Assembly (NCBI GenBank): GCA_020091685.1
Contig: CM034603.1
Coordinates: forward strand, 15,355,596-15,419,595
Origin: Lutjanus erythropterus
Taxonomy: Eukaryota; Chordata; Actinopteri; Lutjaniformes; Lutjanidae
Length of the DNA stretch: 64,000 nucleotides
Direction: 5' to 3'
The position numbers and the translations under genes are program-made. The notes beneath the pieces are model-generated. The model ran no database searches. It was not told the origin of the DNA and worked only from the letters and a program-made list of their open reading frames with translations. Below, one piece after another: positions 12,173 through 24,614 of this stretch (position 1 is the first letter of the stretch; each line of letters starts with the position of its first letter).

Positions 12173-15100
12173 TACTGCGTCACTGTGTGTCACTCAAACT
12201 GTGTAACATACATGTGTAAACACAGATATCACCATAAAGTTGAAGTAAGATGAACCTAAAGGAAAAATACATAATCCAACATGATGATGGTGATGATAAA
12301 GCCTGTGAAGATGACACTGTTCATTTGTCCTACACTGACATCCTTCACCACAGCAGCGAAATGATGAACAGCTGAACAGAAGGAAGAAGAAAAGGTCCTG
12401 TCTCCTTTGGACCGACTCGTGGCCTTACATGGTTGCCATGGAAACAGAGCAGAATCAATGACAAAGCGATGTAGGATCATTCCGGTTCTCTGGTGAGGCT
12501 ATAAACACTGTGGGACAGAACAGTCGCATCTAGTGCCTTTGACCAGGAAATAATGGGTAAAGATAAAACTGTAATGATCACTGGGGTGGAAGAGGTGAAA
12601 CTGCTGAGTTTGAACTTAAAAAAGGAAGATTCACGATGACAGAAGGCCGTCTTACTGCCAACATGACATCGCCAAACATCCAGCAGACACAGAATCACCA
12701 ACTACAAACCAAACGCTGCCAAAAATGTTGACCACACACAGCAGACAGGCCAGTGTTGTGCTGCTCTTTGAACTGGACTTGATACGTTGATTTCTTTTAC
12801 AGAATAGCGGCCGCTCGCTTGTAGCCTCAATGCAAAGAACACTTTAAATGCAGCTACAGCTTTCTGTCTGTACGTCTTTGCCATAACAATGAAGCCGCAC
12901 GGTCTAGCTACTCAAATACATTGTTCCTTGAAGTCAAAGGCTCGTAGAGGCTGTAAGACGCCTCAGCTCACACATTCTTACACCAACCAAGCAGAAAGAT
13001 GATGAAAACTGCCACAGACCAAATTCGAGTCTCGCTCTGGCATGAAGGAGGCAAGAAGACCATATGAGGACACTCCAAACTTGTGCATGAAAAGATGCCT
13101 GGATTGTTAGACTAAAAGAAGAAATTAATGTATCAGCTATGAGGAAAACAAAACGCAGTCGACTGTCTGTCAGCGGCTCCACCATCCAGAGCTAATCATG
13201 TTAATCCTCCAGCTGGAGACTTTGTTCTGAATGTTTGCCTCCTGTTTGTGTGTTTGTCTGGCAGAGTGTGAGAGCGTCTGTTCGCAGCTGACCTGTCCTT
13301 TAGCTCTGATGTTTGGGACTTAGAGCCCTCTGCTTGTCTTTTTAAAACACAGTCGACAGTAACTCTCCACCGGCAGGAGGATCATCATTAAAGTGTTGTG
13401 CATAGAGGTGTAAAACCGGCCAGGAATTCACACAGCATGCAGGCTCAGCTGGGTTCTCAAGCCTTTTTTAGACACAAATACAATCCTGGAGACGAGCAGT
13501 GAATGTTTACGCGTAAAGTGCTAATATAGTCTTCTACTCGTGTTGTGTTTAAGCTCCTGCAGACTGTTACTTTTGTTTGCCATTTTCCATGACTGCAGGA
13601 CATAATGCTCATCAATTTGTGAACAACTGACCAGTTAACTGATTCATGGTGTGATTTAAATGTGTGCTCCAAAGGAGTTCATTTTCTCATGACAAGAATG
13701 ATTGGAGCCGTCTTAACACAGACCACAGACAGATCAGATGGTTAATGCTTAATTGTACAGGGCGATATTCCCTAATTTGTGATTTAGTAGTAATATAGGA
13801 AAACAGGAACCAAGTTTTGAGGCTGTTTGTATTCAAGAAAAATGTGCTTCTAAGGATTAGAGCATTTAAGCCTTATGTAAATATGTACTTATAGAAAACT
13901 TTCGTTGTATATGTTGAATTGTATGCTCACATTCAGAAAAATATCCTATTCATTTTGTATGTTCAGCTGGTCTGCTGCACACTTACTCTCTACATTGGGC
14001 TGGCAATTAACTGGACCTAATTAACTGTGAGAATAACAACTGAATATTGCTTCAATTTTCCCTATAATTAGGCGGACCTTTCCAGGAACAAAATAACAGT
14101 TTCTAGGACATTATTTGAAATTATGGGACACATAAAATAACATGCTGCCCTTAGATGTAGGCCTATTTAAAAGACTACATGAACATTACAGATACCCAAT
14201 ACAGTCCCACCATCCTGGTTGGTTACTCAAATGAAGAACCTATTTCTGGAAGGAAGATGCCCAGTTCTTACTGACTTGTCAAGAGAATTTATATGTGTAA
14301 AGTAACATGTTTCATCCAAAATAGTGCAGGTTATTTCCTTTCATATTAAAATATCCTAGGTGAATTCCCCTAAGATTTAGCAGCCCAAAACTTTCCCACA
14401 ATCAGTTAGATTTTTGGCAGCAGGTAGACCAACTTTGGTGTTACTTGGAGCATTTTTGATATATCATTCATCAGAAGTCCACCGACACTCGAGTAACTAG
14501 GTGTGCCAGATCACACAATTTTCTAGCAATAAGACTTGAGTCAGAGGCAGGCTGCAGTATAGGTCATAAATTCTGCCTTCCCAGTGTTAATAGATAGGAC
14601 ATGGGGTCTCGCAAAGTTGAGACGCTATCACATTCACAAAATCTGACCACAGACAGATGTATAAACACCTGGCAAAGTACTTAAAACTGCTTCTGTCATA
14701 GTTTCTGCTACATTAGGTGTCCCTTAGACCACATTTAGTTTCGAGTGCAAACGCTCACACAAAAATTGTAGAAAACACCTTTTATTTTAATTTTTCATGT
14801 GTTCTAAAAATGCACACAATTACATTAGAGCATACAATTCTACTCACACTGTAATAGTAAGTTGATGATTGTGCCCTGCGGTAAACGGAAAATATGCCGA
14901 TGGCTCGCTTTAGGCAAACAGCAGGTCTGGGATATGCTACCGTCCTCTGTCTGTTCTCCAGAGCTACAGGCTCCGTTTCATTTTGTTGCAGCTCATAAAG
15001 GATTAACAGCTTTGGACTACAACTACAGTTCCAAAAATGCATTGAATATTGATTAAAGTGATCTTTTGCTCAGAATATTTTCCTTATTATCCAGAGTCAC

Positions 15101-16424
15101 GGCGACACAGAGCACCATGAATGCTAAGTGTCTGTCTTTCAACCTAGTCAGAGTTGTGAAAGCTTCTTTTTTTTAATTTTTTTATCAGAGCTCACTGTTT
15201 GTCCTGTCTGTTCAGACACTGAAGCTGGAGTTTAGCCAAGGACGTCCACCTCAACGAACTGAACAAGTCCAACTCCCATTAGACAGAAACACCTTCTCTG
15301 GTGTGTTGTTGTTGTCATGATGAAATGACCTTGGACATGTTTTGTTGGGAGAATCTGAAGCAAAGCTTGTGAGGAGGTTTTGTTTTCCATCAGCATTCAG
15401 CTGCAGCGGATAAAGAGTCCTCAGAGAGCCAGACATCCAACAACCACGACAAGTTTATTTGGAGCTTTTCTCTTCATGTGTAAAAGTTTTTGTTTATTAT
15501 TTAACAGTTTAGCGCACAGATGCCTCATTAGTTGCAGATGATTTTCCCTAATGATAGTTATCAGGTTAATAAATAATGAGAAGCAGGTGTGTCTGCAGCA
15601 GCTGCGAGTTCTAATGCTGGATGCCTTGTTTATCACCTAACCTCATTCATGTGATAGTAAAGGAAGACTTTAACTTCAGCATTAAGATTGTGGGACACCC
15701 CAAATCATCTGTAGTGCCTCCATCTACATCTATAACAAATCTTGCATATCATAGTAAGTAAATTCAAGTATTTATAGTTAAACATTTAAGTGAAAGTTGT
15801 GATTGTACATGCATAAAAAGCCTGCCTCTGCTTCTCCGAGAGACTTTCCGACAGTCCTGAGGAGTAATTATAATCTTCACTCTGAGTGGCTTAAAGTCAT
15901 CAAACAGCTCTGTCCTCCACACTACGCCTGAGCAAACAGAAAGGGAGCCATTTAGTGAACAGGATTTTCTCTTAAAACCAATGATTAAAGCACATAGGAT
16001 TAAAAATGACTGAATGTATGAACAGCTGAAGAGGGCACCGAATCTGTAGTGAATTTACAGACTTCAATTACTGATAACAGACTATTACTTTCAACAAACT
16101 AATTCATCTTGCAGTAAGTACATAAAGCATAAAGACAATACATTTGTGTCTCACACAGCGAAGTCTTTCACACAGACACACAAAAAAGCATATTATTCCA
16201 GAGGCTACTTATCACTGACAAAACACTTGCGAGCCTCACTGCTTTTTTGTTGAAAAGTCTGGCCTAAATGTATGGTTACATCACTTTTGTCTTAGGAATA
16301 CTGTCTGTATCTTCATCCAAAAGAAATAGAGAATTCATCATTCTGTCATTTTGTGCATGGTCTACGACCACTTTTCTCAATATTAACAATGTCTGAACCT
16401 ATTTTAGGTGAGCAAGTAAGTAAA
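12173..16424. other. Intergenic, nothing recognisable
   Basis: Ordinary AT-rich DNA on both strands. Open frames are all under 90 codons, overlap on both strands and lack family motifs. Confidence 0.55.
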
Positions 16425-16930
16425 AATGTATATGTATAGCACCTTTAAAAAAGTTTTATTGTGCTGTACAGGATATACATACAGAAAACAACACCCATAT
16501 ATAACAATGTACAAAAAAGTGTTGTTCATATAGATAAGAAGATGTAGAAAAAAAGATTACAGCCTAAGGTTGGCAAGTCAGTAACTTGATATTTTTTTTC
16601 TTTATTTTTCTTTATTGACTCAGATGAAATAGGGCCCTAACGGCAAAAATACAATCAGCCTTGGATTCGTGGAGGGTGCAGGGTGTAAATAAGAGACCTT
16701 GGTCAGATGACCTGAGGTGGAACCTAGAGGTGGGAAAGAGCTGCAAAAGTTTGGAAATTTATGAATGGGCAAGACCTTGTACGGCCTTGTAAGTGGGGTG
16801 CAGAATCTTGAAGTCTATTTTAAACTTAACAGGGAGCCAGTTAAGGGCTGCGAGGATCGGTATGATGTGGATCTGTACTGTAGATTTTGGTTAGCAGCCT
16901 GGCTGTAGTGTTTTCCACCAGAAAAAGACA
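16425..16930. repeat. Interspersed repeat with AACAGGGAGCCAGT motif
   Basis: ATAGCACCTTTAAAAAAGTT and GTGCTGTACAG at the start, then TTGTACGGCCTTGTAAGTGG and AAACTTAACAGGGAGCCAGT are words I recognise from a common fish retroposon-like repeat. Boundaries and class are uncertain. Confidence 0.5.
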
Positions 16931-17078
16931 GCATTAGTCACGCTGGTAAGATTTGGCTGACCTAACGATTTGCATTCGCCACTTGTGGTGGAAATGACAA
17001 ATGACTTGATTCTGATTTTGTGCATTAACCTGTAGACTTGTAGTCACTGACTACTGCATTCAAATGCACATCAATAAT

Positions 17079-17476
17079 AGGGGTGTCATAATTTCAATAT
17101 TAAATTGTAAATCAATCAAAATGAGCTTTCAAATTCAAGAACTGAATTTAAAGGCAGAATCTCTCATTCATTCTCTCTCTACCTCTGCCTACTTGTGGCA
17201 TCTGGTGTGTGTCTAAAGAGAAAAACAACGCGTCGAAGACAACACAGCGTAGTTTACTGGCTGTTAAATCACAGTTGGTGCCATATAGACTTTATACAAA
17301 AGAATTTGAAAATGAATACAGTTGTCACGACATAAAAACAATGACCTGTTTATCTTTACAAATCTAGACTCTATAGTCTAACAATGGCATAGCTGTGTGT
17401 GCAAAATCAAAAAGTCAAATCAAAATGTGACCTTAAAAATTTAAAATCATATTGAATCGTGGATTTGGAGAATCGT
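17079..17476. mobile_element. hAT-like MITE (AGGGGTGTCA... / ...GAATCGTGAC)
   Basis: It starts AGGGGTGTCATAATTTCAAT and ends GGATTTGGAGAATCGTGAC, an inverted arrangement with the terminal CACCCCT lost. The interior is AT-rich without an open frame. This layout is common in fish genomes. Confidence 0.6.
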
Positions 17477-17823
17477 GACAAGAAAGCATTTACTATCTTA
17501 CATTGGTGCAGTTGTCATTTTTATCTGTCTGTCCGTGGTGCAGTAGGTCCGTCTGCAAAAGATGGCAACTGGCGCATTTAGCCAAAGCACACATACACAC
17601 GCCTTCATTCATGTTAAATTGTTTGTCCCTACACATGAATGTGAATTAGTTAAGTGTCCCTTGAATGTATTTTCTATCAGAAATTAAGTGTAAATATTGA
17701 AGTTAACAGGGTGTGTCTCTCATGTTTGGCTGAAGTGCACACACACGTCTCCACAATCACAAAGCGCCCTTCATTTATGTTAAACAGCGTGTGTGTGTCT
17801 CTAAACTTAATTCTACTAATAAG

Positions 17824-18775
17824 TAGAGATGCACCGCTACCACTTTTTTTCAGACTGAGTACAAGTACTTACATTTGGGTACTTGCTGATACCGAGTACT
17901 AAATAATGCCATCACAGGTCTTACAGTAAGTTTAAAAACATGTTTTATTTTCATCAGATGCTCACTTTCTCAATGTAACAAATCATTGTTGCCGTTTCCT
18001 GCTACAAGTGTAACCATAGTTACTGTACACATTACATTTTTAGGTTATTTGTAGTAATTTACTTTACTGATTTTGTGTTCCTTATTAAGCTGTGTAGTTT
18101 ACTGTGTACATGATATATTTCAGTATAATAATTACACAACATTATTATGGACTTGCAGAATTAAGTTTACTGTTGCAAACTGTGTTTTATATGATAAATA
18201 TTTCATTATCATTACAGCACTTTAACTAGTATCTTAATTACACATTTACATGTGTAGTTTTTAACTTCCCTCTTCATGTCCCTCTTGAGCTAATTAGTTC
18301 CTACCTGTCATTGTTTAGGGGGGGACAGGTATGAGTGTGGTGCCATGTGTGCAACAGTTTTGTTTCCCCTCCTGTGAACCCCAGAGTGAAGTTGTGTGTC
18401 CTGTGCTGTCAGGCCATTGTGATGAAGATAGTGAAGTACACAAAAGAGAAGTTGTAGCAGCTTATTACCAAGAAAAGAGGGTTACAGACTGGTGGCAGTG
18501 GTGTTTTTTCTTCGTCTTCAGATTAATTAGTATAAGCATCAACTAGTTTATGCCCGCCGAGACTTATTGGACAGCAGCTGGCTGCGGTCTACAGGTGGTC
18601 TCTGTGCGTTTATTTCAGTTTTACATGGACTTACATGGAATTTTACAGACAGTTTCCAAAGTCGCTGCAGTCATTAGTGGATAATGTTGAGGACAGCAAT
18701 CAGCAATCATTATCAGTCTCGTGCTGATAATAACGAGGCAAGCAAAAAAGAAGGTAAGCATCAGCAAGTGCCTTG
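17824..18775 (+). mobile_element. Non-autonomous hAT-type DNA transposon, copy 1 (right end degraded)
   Basis: The left terminus TAGAGATGCACCGCTACCAC matches the right end of copy 2 read in reverse. Similarity then runs through the GGACAGGTATGAGTGTGGTG block, the CAGCAGCTGGCTGCGGTCT block and GGTAAGCATCAG near 18,760. Beyond that the match fades and I see no clear right terminus or matching 8-bp duplication, so the right boundary is approximate. Confidence 0.75.
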
Positions 18776-18964
18776 AACTGGTTGGATATATTGCCTGGAT
18801 AACCCATGCATAATTTTTACTGCACACATAGTAGTGTTAGCGGGATGGAAGAGTGAAGATGGGAGGAAGAGATGAGGAGAAAAGGAAGAAGGAGATGGAG
18901 AAAGGGCGGCTGCAAAGCTGCGACTCACCCCTGCTGCTGGGTATACAGCAGGATTGAGTTTACA

Positions 18965-19355
18965 CATGAAACCTGCTTTGGTGTATTCTGGCATCTTCAC
19001 TTCTCGAACCAGAAGATCTGTCTCCTCGCTTTAAAATCTTTTTTCTTTGTTTCCTCCTGGTGAATCCGCCATCATGCTGCCACCGCTTCTGCCCCAGACA
19101 CACCTGCTTCTTAAAGGTGATGAGAGCCGACTTTCTGATTGGTTAATGCATGTTTGGCCTAAAACACCCCAATGAATTAATCGAGGCACTTGTGCACAGT
19201 GGTAGGTTTATCCCACTGTGCGCTGCTGGTGCAAGGGGCGGGACAAGGCAGGATACCCCTGCGCCCATAATACAAGACAGCAAAGGTGGATCTGGACACA
19301 CCTTGAATAAATAATATCCATTGCGCCTTGTGCTTCGAACTTACACTTTAGATCA
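18965..19355 (+). repeat. Interspersed repeat family X, copy B
   Basis: Same family as 5,565-5,975, in the opposite orientation. It lies directly after the degraded end of hAT copy 1, so a repeat cluster runs from about 17,079 to 19,355. No coding frame of note. Confidence 0.65.
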
Positions 19356-21083
19356 TTGAGGCTGTGTAATTCACAGAACCTATTTACTCAAAGTTCTCAT
19401 TCCCCACAATCCAAGAGGTAAAATACACCGAAACCTATTGTACATACTGGATTCAATCAATATGATTCTGATATTGATATCGAACTGATTTAAGTTTCTA
19501 AAACTTCCTTGCACCGTCTCAAACAAGGGCCTCAGTGATAAAACTTTAAATGACTGGAGAACAAACTGTCAGAAAAGTGTTTGATGGAGCCACAGACAGC
19601 AGAGAAACAGACACAGAAGTCCTGTGAAGTTCAACGAGTCGAGCTTTTCCTCCACAGTCAGTGGTTTTATCTCCACTGGGACCATCTAAACTCAGAGTCC
19701 ATGCACTCTCAGCGCTGTGAGCTGCTGCAGATAAGAACGTCCAGCGAGCTGCATGTACATATGATGACACTGAGGTGTTGATATATGTCTCTGTCTGCTG
19801 CTTCTGTCTTCTCTTCACAGGCTGCGTCATCATGCTGGTGCAGAGACAAAGAGGAAAAACTACAGCTACCAAAAAAAACCCTCCTGGCTGCCTGGTTGAG
19901 CCAACGCTTCCTGTCTGACGGCGTCCTGATAGAATCCAGTAGAGACCAGAACTCTTCCAAAGGTTTATCAGCAGCCAACAGCAGCACAATTACACCACAA
20001 TCTACAATGGAAACGATTACTGGAAACAGCTTCTGGAAATTTACATAACTCAGAATGACTGCCTGTCTCTCTCTCTCAGCATCTCTGCTTCTCTCTGCAG
20101 CATCCCAGCATTATTCTCAGCTCCACAGTTAAACCTGTTAACTTGTATTACACGGAGCAAAAGGATTCCTCTACTTTAATTCACATCACTGTGATTTCCA
20201 GGACTGTTGTGTAGCTCTGGCAGGTTTCAGTGAAACAGCGATTAGTGATGAAAACATGAAGAAAACATCATCTTTTCCTTCCAAAGCAGCTCAACAAACA
20301 CAAACAGCTCCACTTTCTGCCAACACGCCTCCTCCATCTTCACAGGCTGGATGTCGTATTTTTTGCAGTAGGTAACAAATAAGACAGGTCCTGCACCATG
20401 AGGATGGATGAATGAGAGAAAGAAACTATTTCCCCTTAGGCTCACAATGCCAGAGAGGGCAGCTATTATGCAAATTACTTCAGACACCAAAGCGTGTGAT
20501 GTTTTCCACTGGAACTTGTTGACAGCAAATGACTGGAGAAGTGGAACTTGTTGGGAGTAATCAGGCAAGACAGCGACGCTCGAAGCCGACACGGTGGTCA
20601 AACTTAACTGAGCATGTAAAATCACGACGTGCCGTTCCTCCTGCTTTTGTTCGACAGTCTCCCCGCGGAGCACGGAGCTCACTGATCTAACCAAGCATGC
20701 TGTGTTAACAGATGCTGCGACGATCTGCAGGATTTATTTAATGATTTCAGATGGAGGTTTAGCTTCTCCCTGTGTCTTGAAAAACTAAGCAAAAAACAAC
20801 TAAAGCCAGAGGAAAAACAAAACAACCATTCAGCCTTGAAGCCCCAAGTTTAGGAGGACGTGTTTCTCCTGGTGTTATTTTATGCAGTGAATACATTTAC
20901 TGGAGACAGTGTGCAATAGAAGTGCGGCGACAAATCCCTGAGCTGTTTCTTGACACTTTATGCTAATCTGCTCTATTATTTGCTTCCATTTGCCCTTGAT
21001 GGAGACAGCTGCACCCTCAGGCAAGTAGGAGAAACAGTTTTTGGATTAATGCCTGCCTGCCTGCCACACTCACGCACAGACAG

Positions 21084-21114
<31 letters not shown>

Positions 21115-23756
21115 TGGCGTTGATCTGACTCTGACTTTCGCTACTGATCTGTGTCACCACTACAGCCAGCAGACATCCAAACAACAGAACAGTTGCTGTG
21201 GATAAGAACATATGCTGGGTTTTAAAATGCAACTGGTAGGTTACAAAAATGTTTTCATGATTTTAGCAAGTTATTCATATAATCTATAGCTGAACTTATA
21301 TGAACAAAAGCCTATTCTACCAGATGAAAATAATTCTGATTAGAGATTGTAACTCTGCCTGCCAGCAGATCAGATTCTCCTTGAAATCAGAAGAAATGAG
21401 CTTGTGTTTACATTTTTTTTTTCATTAGTTAGTTAAAAAGAAGCAGGAGGAGATTTTTGATTAGACAATTTCATTGATTTTATCTTTGACATTATATTTT
21501 GTAGTTATTACTGTGGCCTCCAAAATCAATAAAATATGAAATTCCCTTTAGCTTTAACTTCTTACATGGATACTAAGCAGCACGGTCCAATAAGATGTGT
21601 GTTGTCATGCCCCAAAGCATTTAATCAGAACTTTTTTGACATGTGCAAAGTGGTTCTACCACTGTCAAGTATCTAATCTGCTAGACATCTAACCGAGGAA
21701 GACGAGATTCTACATGTTGAAACAAACTTTTCCAACAGTTTTTGACTGGTTTGATTGATTTGGTGGATTCTGGCTTTGGCAATCAGAGAGAATTGATCAG
21801 ATGACGTAGTTATTATGTGCAAATATTTGATGGGGCTATTATTCCAATTTTCAGAGGAATATTATATAAGGTCCATGCAACCATATATTATGTTCACAAT
21901 AAAGTTTCACTAAATAATACATATCTATCCATCTATACATATGTGTGCGTGTGCGTGTAGCTGAGGAGATCAAATTATCACACACATTCACCCCCTGCCA
22001 ATCCAGAATCAACACAATCTCTTTTTTTTTTTTTTTTTACCTTTATGCCACCACTGCTTTATCCTAAAATAAAACTTGTGAGGCATTAGATGTCCTCCGT
22101 TGGGAAGTTAAATACTTTGAGTAAAGCGAAACAAAAAGCATGACAATGGACAAATAACAGGTAACTTTGCTATAACTTTCTTTCTTTCTTCATATATGTA
22201 TAGGCTAAATTAAAAACAAAGATCCACAGATTTTAACGACGATTTTAAATATGTAAGATGTAGACTTCAAATACAAGATACATGCATTTAAGTGTGTATA
22301 AAGCGAGCTACTGATCAATCTAAAGGGATAAATGTCAGTCTGTTAGGGAAGTCTTCATTTTTAAGGACACACAAATATTTTAGTGTTCAAAAAAGCAAAT
22401 AAAACAAATATTCGTTCTTCAAAAACAAGTTATTTTCCATTGATCTATACTGAAAAATAAAGGGAATGTTGAAATGCAACAAGTGAGGATGTGGCTAATT
22501 TATAGTTTGCTCATGCTTCACCTGCAAGCATGGATATAATGCTGGTGGTTCTAGTTGAGCGAGCTATAAATATGTGTAAGCTCCTTGGCTGCATATGAAA
22601 ACACACACAAACCTGTTCAATCCTGTGCCAAAGTAAAAGTCTTCACAGGAGAAAAAGGTCTTTAAACAGTCTTCAAAGGAGAAATAAAATAAATCAATAT
22701 GTAAAACGTTACCACTGTGCTTTTCCATGCTTACTTTCTAATTTCATTAAATGTTTAAACTTGTTTTCATGATTATAAAACTGTATTTCACAGTCAGATT
22801 TTTTAATAGCCTATTTTTTAAAGCACATTTCCCTGACAGATCTAATGACAATGCCATTTGTTAATGGATCCTCCATATTTTAGAATATTGCAAAAGTTCA
22901 ACCCAATCTGTTCTGCATGAGAAAAAGTTTGTTTTGTTTGGGGCCCAGCAGCAATTTCATTTAAAGTCGATGCTTTTTTTGTGTGTGTTTTTGTTTTAAT
23001 GTTTAGCCTGTGGGGATGGTCTGGCCACTTATCGATCAATCTACAGCGAGTGAAATGTCACAGCGCCTCTGTGGATCAGCAGATTGGCCTTTCTGGATAA
23101 ATCTCATTAACTGGGTAACATTGCCATTTTGCTGTCACTCATCAAACCAAAATGTCAAGAGAAAACTGGCACCTTTTCTACAAGTGGTGAGGGAATTCAA
23201 ACAAGATCGAGGACTTAAACTCCATATGGTAAAGCGTTAACACGGTGGTCCACAGTGGGCTTCTAGCTCCCAAGATTCACTTTAAAAATATAAGTGCTGC
23301 CAGAAGGGATTTTAAACATGGCAGGACCCACAAGCAAACCAAAAACCAGTAGCTCTGTCCGTCTCTCATTAAAGCTGGGGTCAGAGGAGGATAATAACAG
23401 ACATACCTGCTCAGCATATATAATATTAAAATCGCTCAACCTGCCTCACAGAACTAAATCTCATCCAATTTTAGGGCTTCAGACTATCAATCAACTTATG
23501 AAATAGGTGTCACTTTATACCAAAGAGTACATCTCTCATTTTGTAGTTAGTTAGAGCCAAATGAGTCGGGCCACCTGCTCAGTGATGCTTAGCTTCAAAT
23601 ACATTAGGAGATGATGATTAAGTAGAGTCGGACATACACAGAGGAGTGTGAGTTTACTCTGAGCTCGACCAACGTAATTAAAGAAGACAGTGACTGAAAC
23701 AAGTTTTGGTCACATGTTTGAACCCTAAAACCAGATGTTAAGTAAGCAACATGACT
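19356..23756. other. Intergenic; possible regulatory patch near 20,440-20,690
   Basis: The longest frames (19,546-19,989 and 20,242-20,694, both minus) show no domain signature and no splice context. An octamer-like ATGCAAAT lies at 20,468-20,475. The remainder is unremarkable apart from an (AC)14 tract. Confidence 0.5.
21084..21111. repeat. (AC)14 microsatellite
   Basis: Uninterrupted AC dinucleotide run. Flanking CACGCACAGACAGAC is an impure extension. Confidence 0.95.
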
Positions 23757-24093
23757 AGAGCTACAACTAACAATTATTTTTATTGTTTATTACACCGTTG
23801 ATTATTTTCTTGATGAATGTATTAGTTGTTTGGTGCATAAAAATTTGGAAAAAGCTAAAAACTGTCGGTGAGTGTTTCCCAAAGCCCAAGATGACTTCCT
23901 CAAATATCTTGAGATATTCAGTTTACTGTTGTAAAGGAGTTAAGAAACCAGAACATATTTTATTAAGAAGCTTGAATCAGAGAATGTTTACTTTTCTTTT
24001 CAGTAAAAATTACTCAAACCGATTCATCTATTATCAAAATAATTAGGGATTAATTTAATAACCGATTCATTATCGATTATTCATTGCAGTAAT
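23757..24093. mobile_element. MITE, GCTACAACTAAC... / ...TTGCAG family, near full length
   Basis: It starts AGAGCTACAACTAACAATTA and ends CGATTATTCATTGCAG, with the internal marker TTTCCCAAAGCCCAAGATGA. The termini are imperfect inverted repeats. Common in percomorph fish; no coding capacity. Confidence 0.7.
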
Positions 24094-24287
24094 TCACTTT
24101 CCAACACAACTGCTCTTGTTTTGAGCAACACAGTTCTCCATAATTCTTATGAAAGACATTGACTGTGTTTACTGATTTGTACAGTACATGGAACTTTTCT
24201 AAAAGCTTTAAGTTCACAAGTTGTGGCATATCCTGCTTTCTATGTGTTGTTAACTATTTATTTAGTTTCTTGCTCCATGACACAAGA

Positions 24288-24614
24288 GTTGCAATGATTA
24301 GTTGATGAATCAATTTGTCGATTGAAAGAAAATTGCCAATTATTTTCGTAACTGAGTCATTGTTTCATTCATTTTTCAAGCGAAAATGTCAAACATTTGC
24401 TGGTTGTAGCTTCTGTTAGGATTCACTGCTGTTCTTTGTCATTTATGACAGTAAATATTAGATAAGTAAAGATTCTTTGGGTTTTGGCCTGCAATTTGAA
24501 GACATCACTTTGGGCTTTTTTCACAATTTTCTATAGACCAAACAGTAATTGACTAACTGATAAAATAATTAGCTGATTAACCAATAATAACGATTATCAT
24601 CAGTTGCAGCCCAG
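24288..24614. mobile_element. MITE, related GTTGCAATGATTAG... / ...AGTTGCAGCCC element
   Basis: Left end AGTTGCAATGATTAGTTGAT, right end CGATTATCATCAGTTGCAGC, interior TCTTTGGGTTTTGGCCTGCA. It is the mirror-arranged form of the family at 23,757 and lies only about 200 bp away. Confidence 0.7.

Noticed and set aside
12005-12253. 82-codon plus frame
   Set aside because: It is the translation of a SINE copy.
19546-19989. 147-codon minus-strand frame as a gene, with overlapping plus- and minus-strand frames
   Set aside because: Several mutually overlapping frames of similar length occur in one GC-richer patch, which is typical of chance frames.
20242-20694. 150-codon minus-strand open frame as a gene
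   Set aside because: No domain, no splice context, no paralogue recognised; hydrophobic and basic stretches look random.
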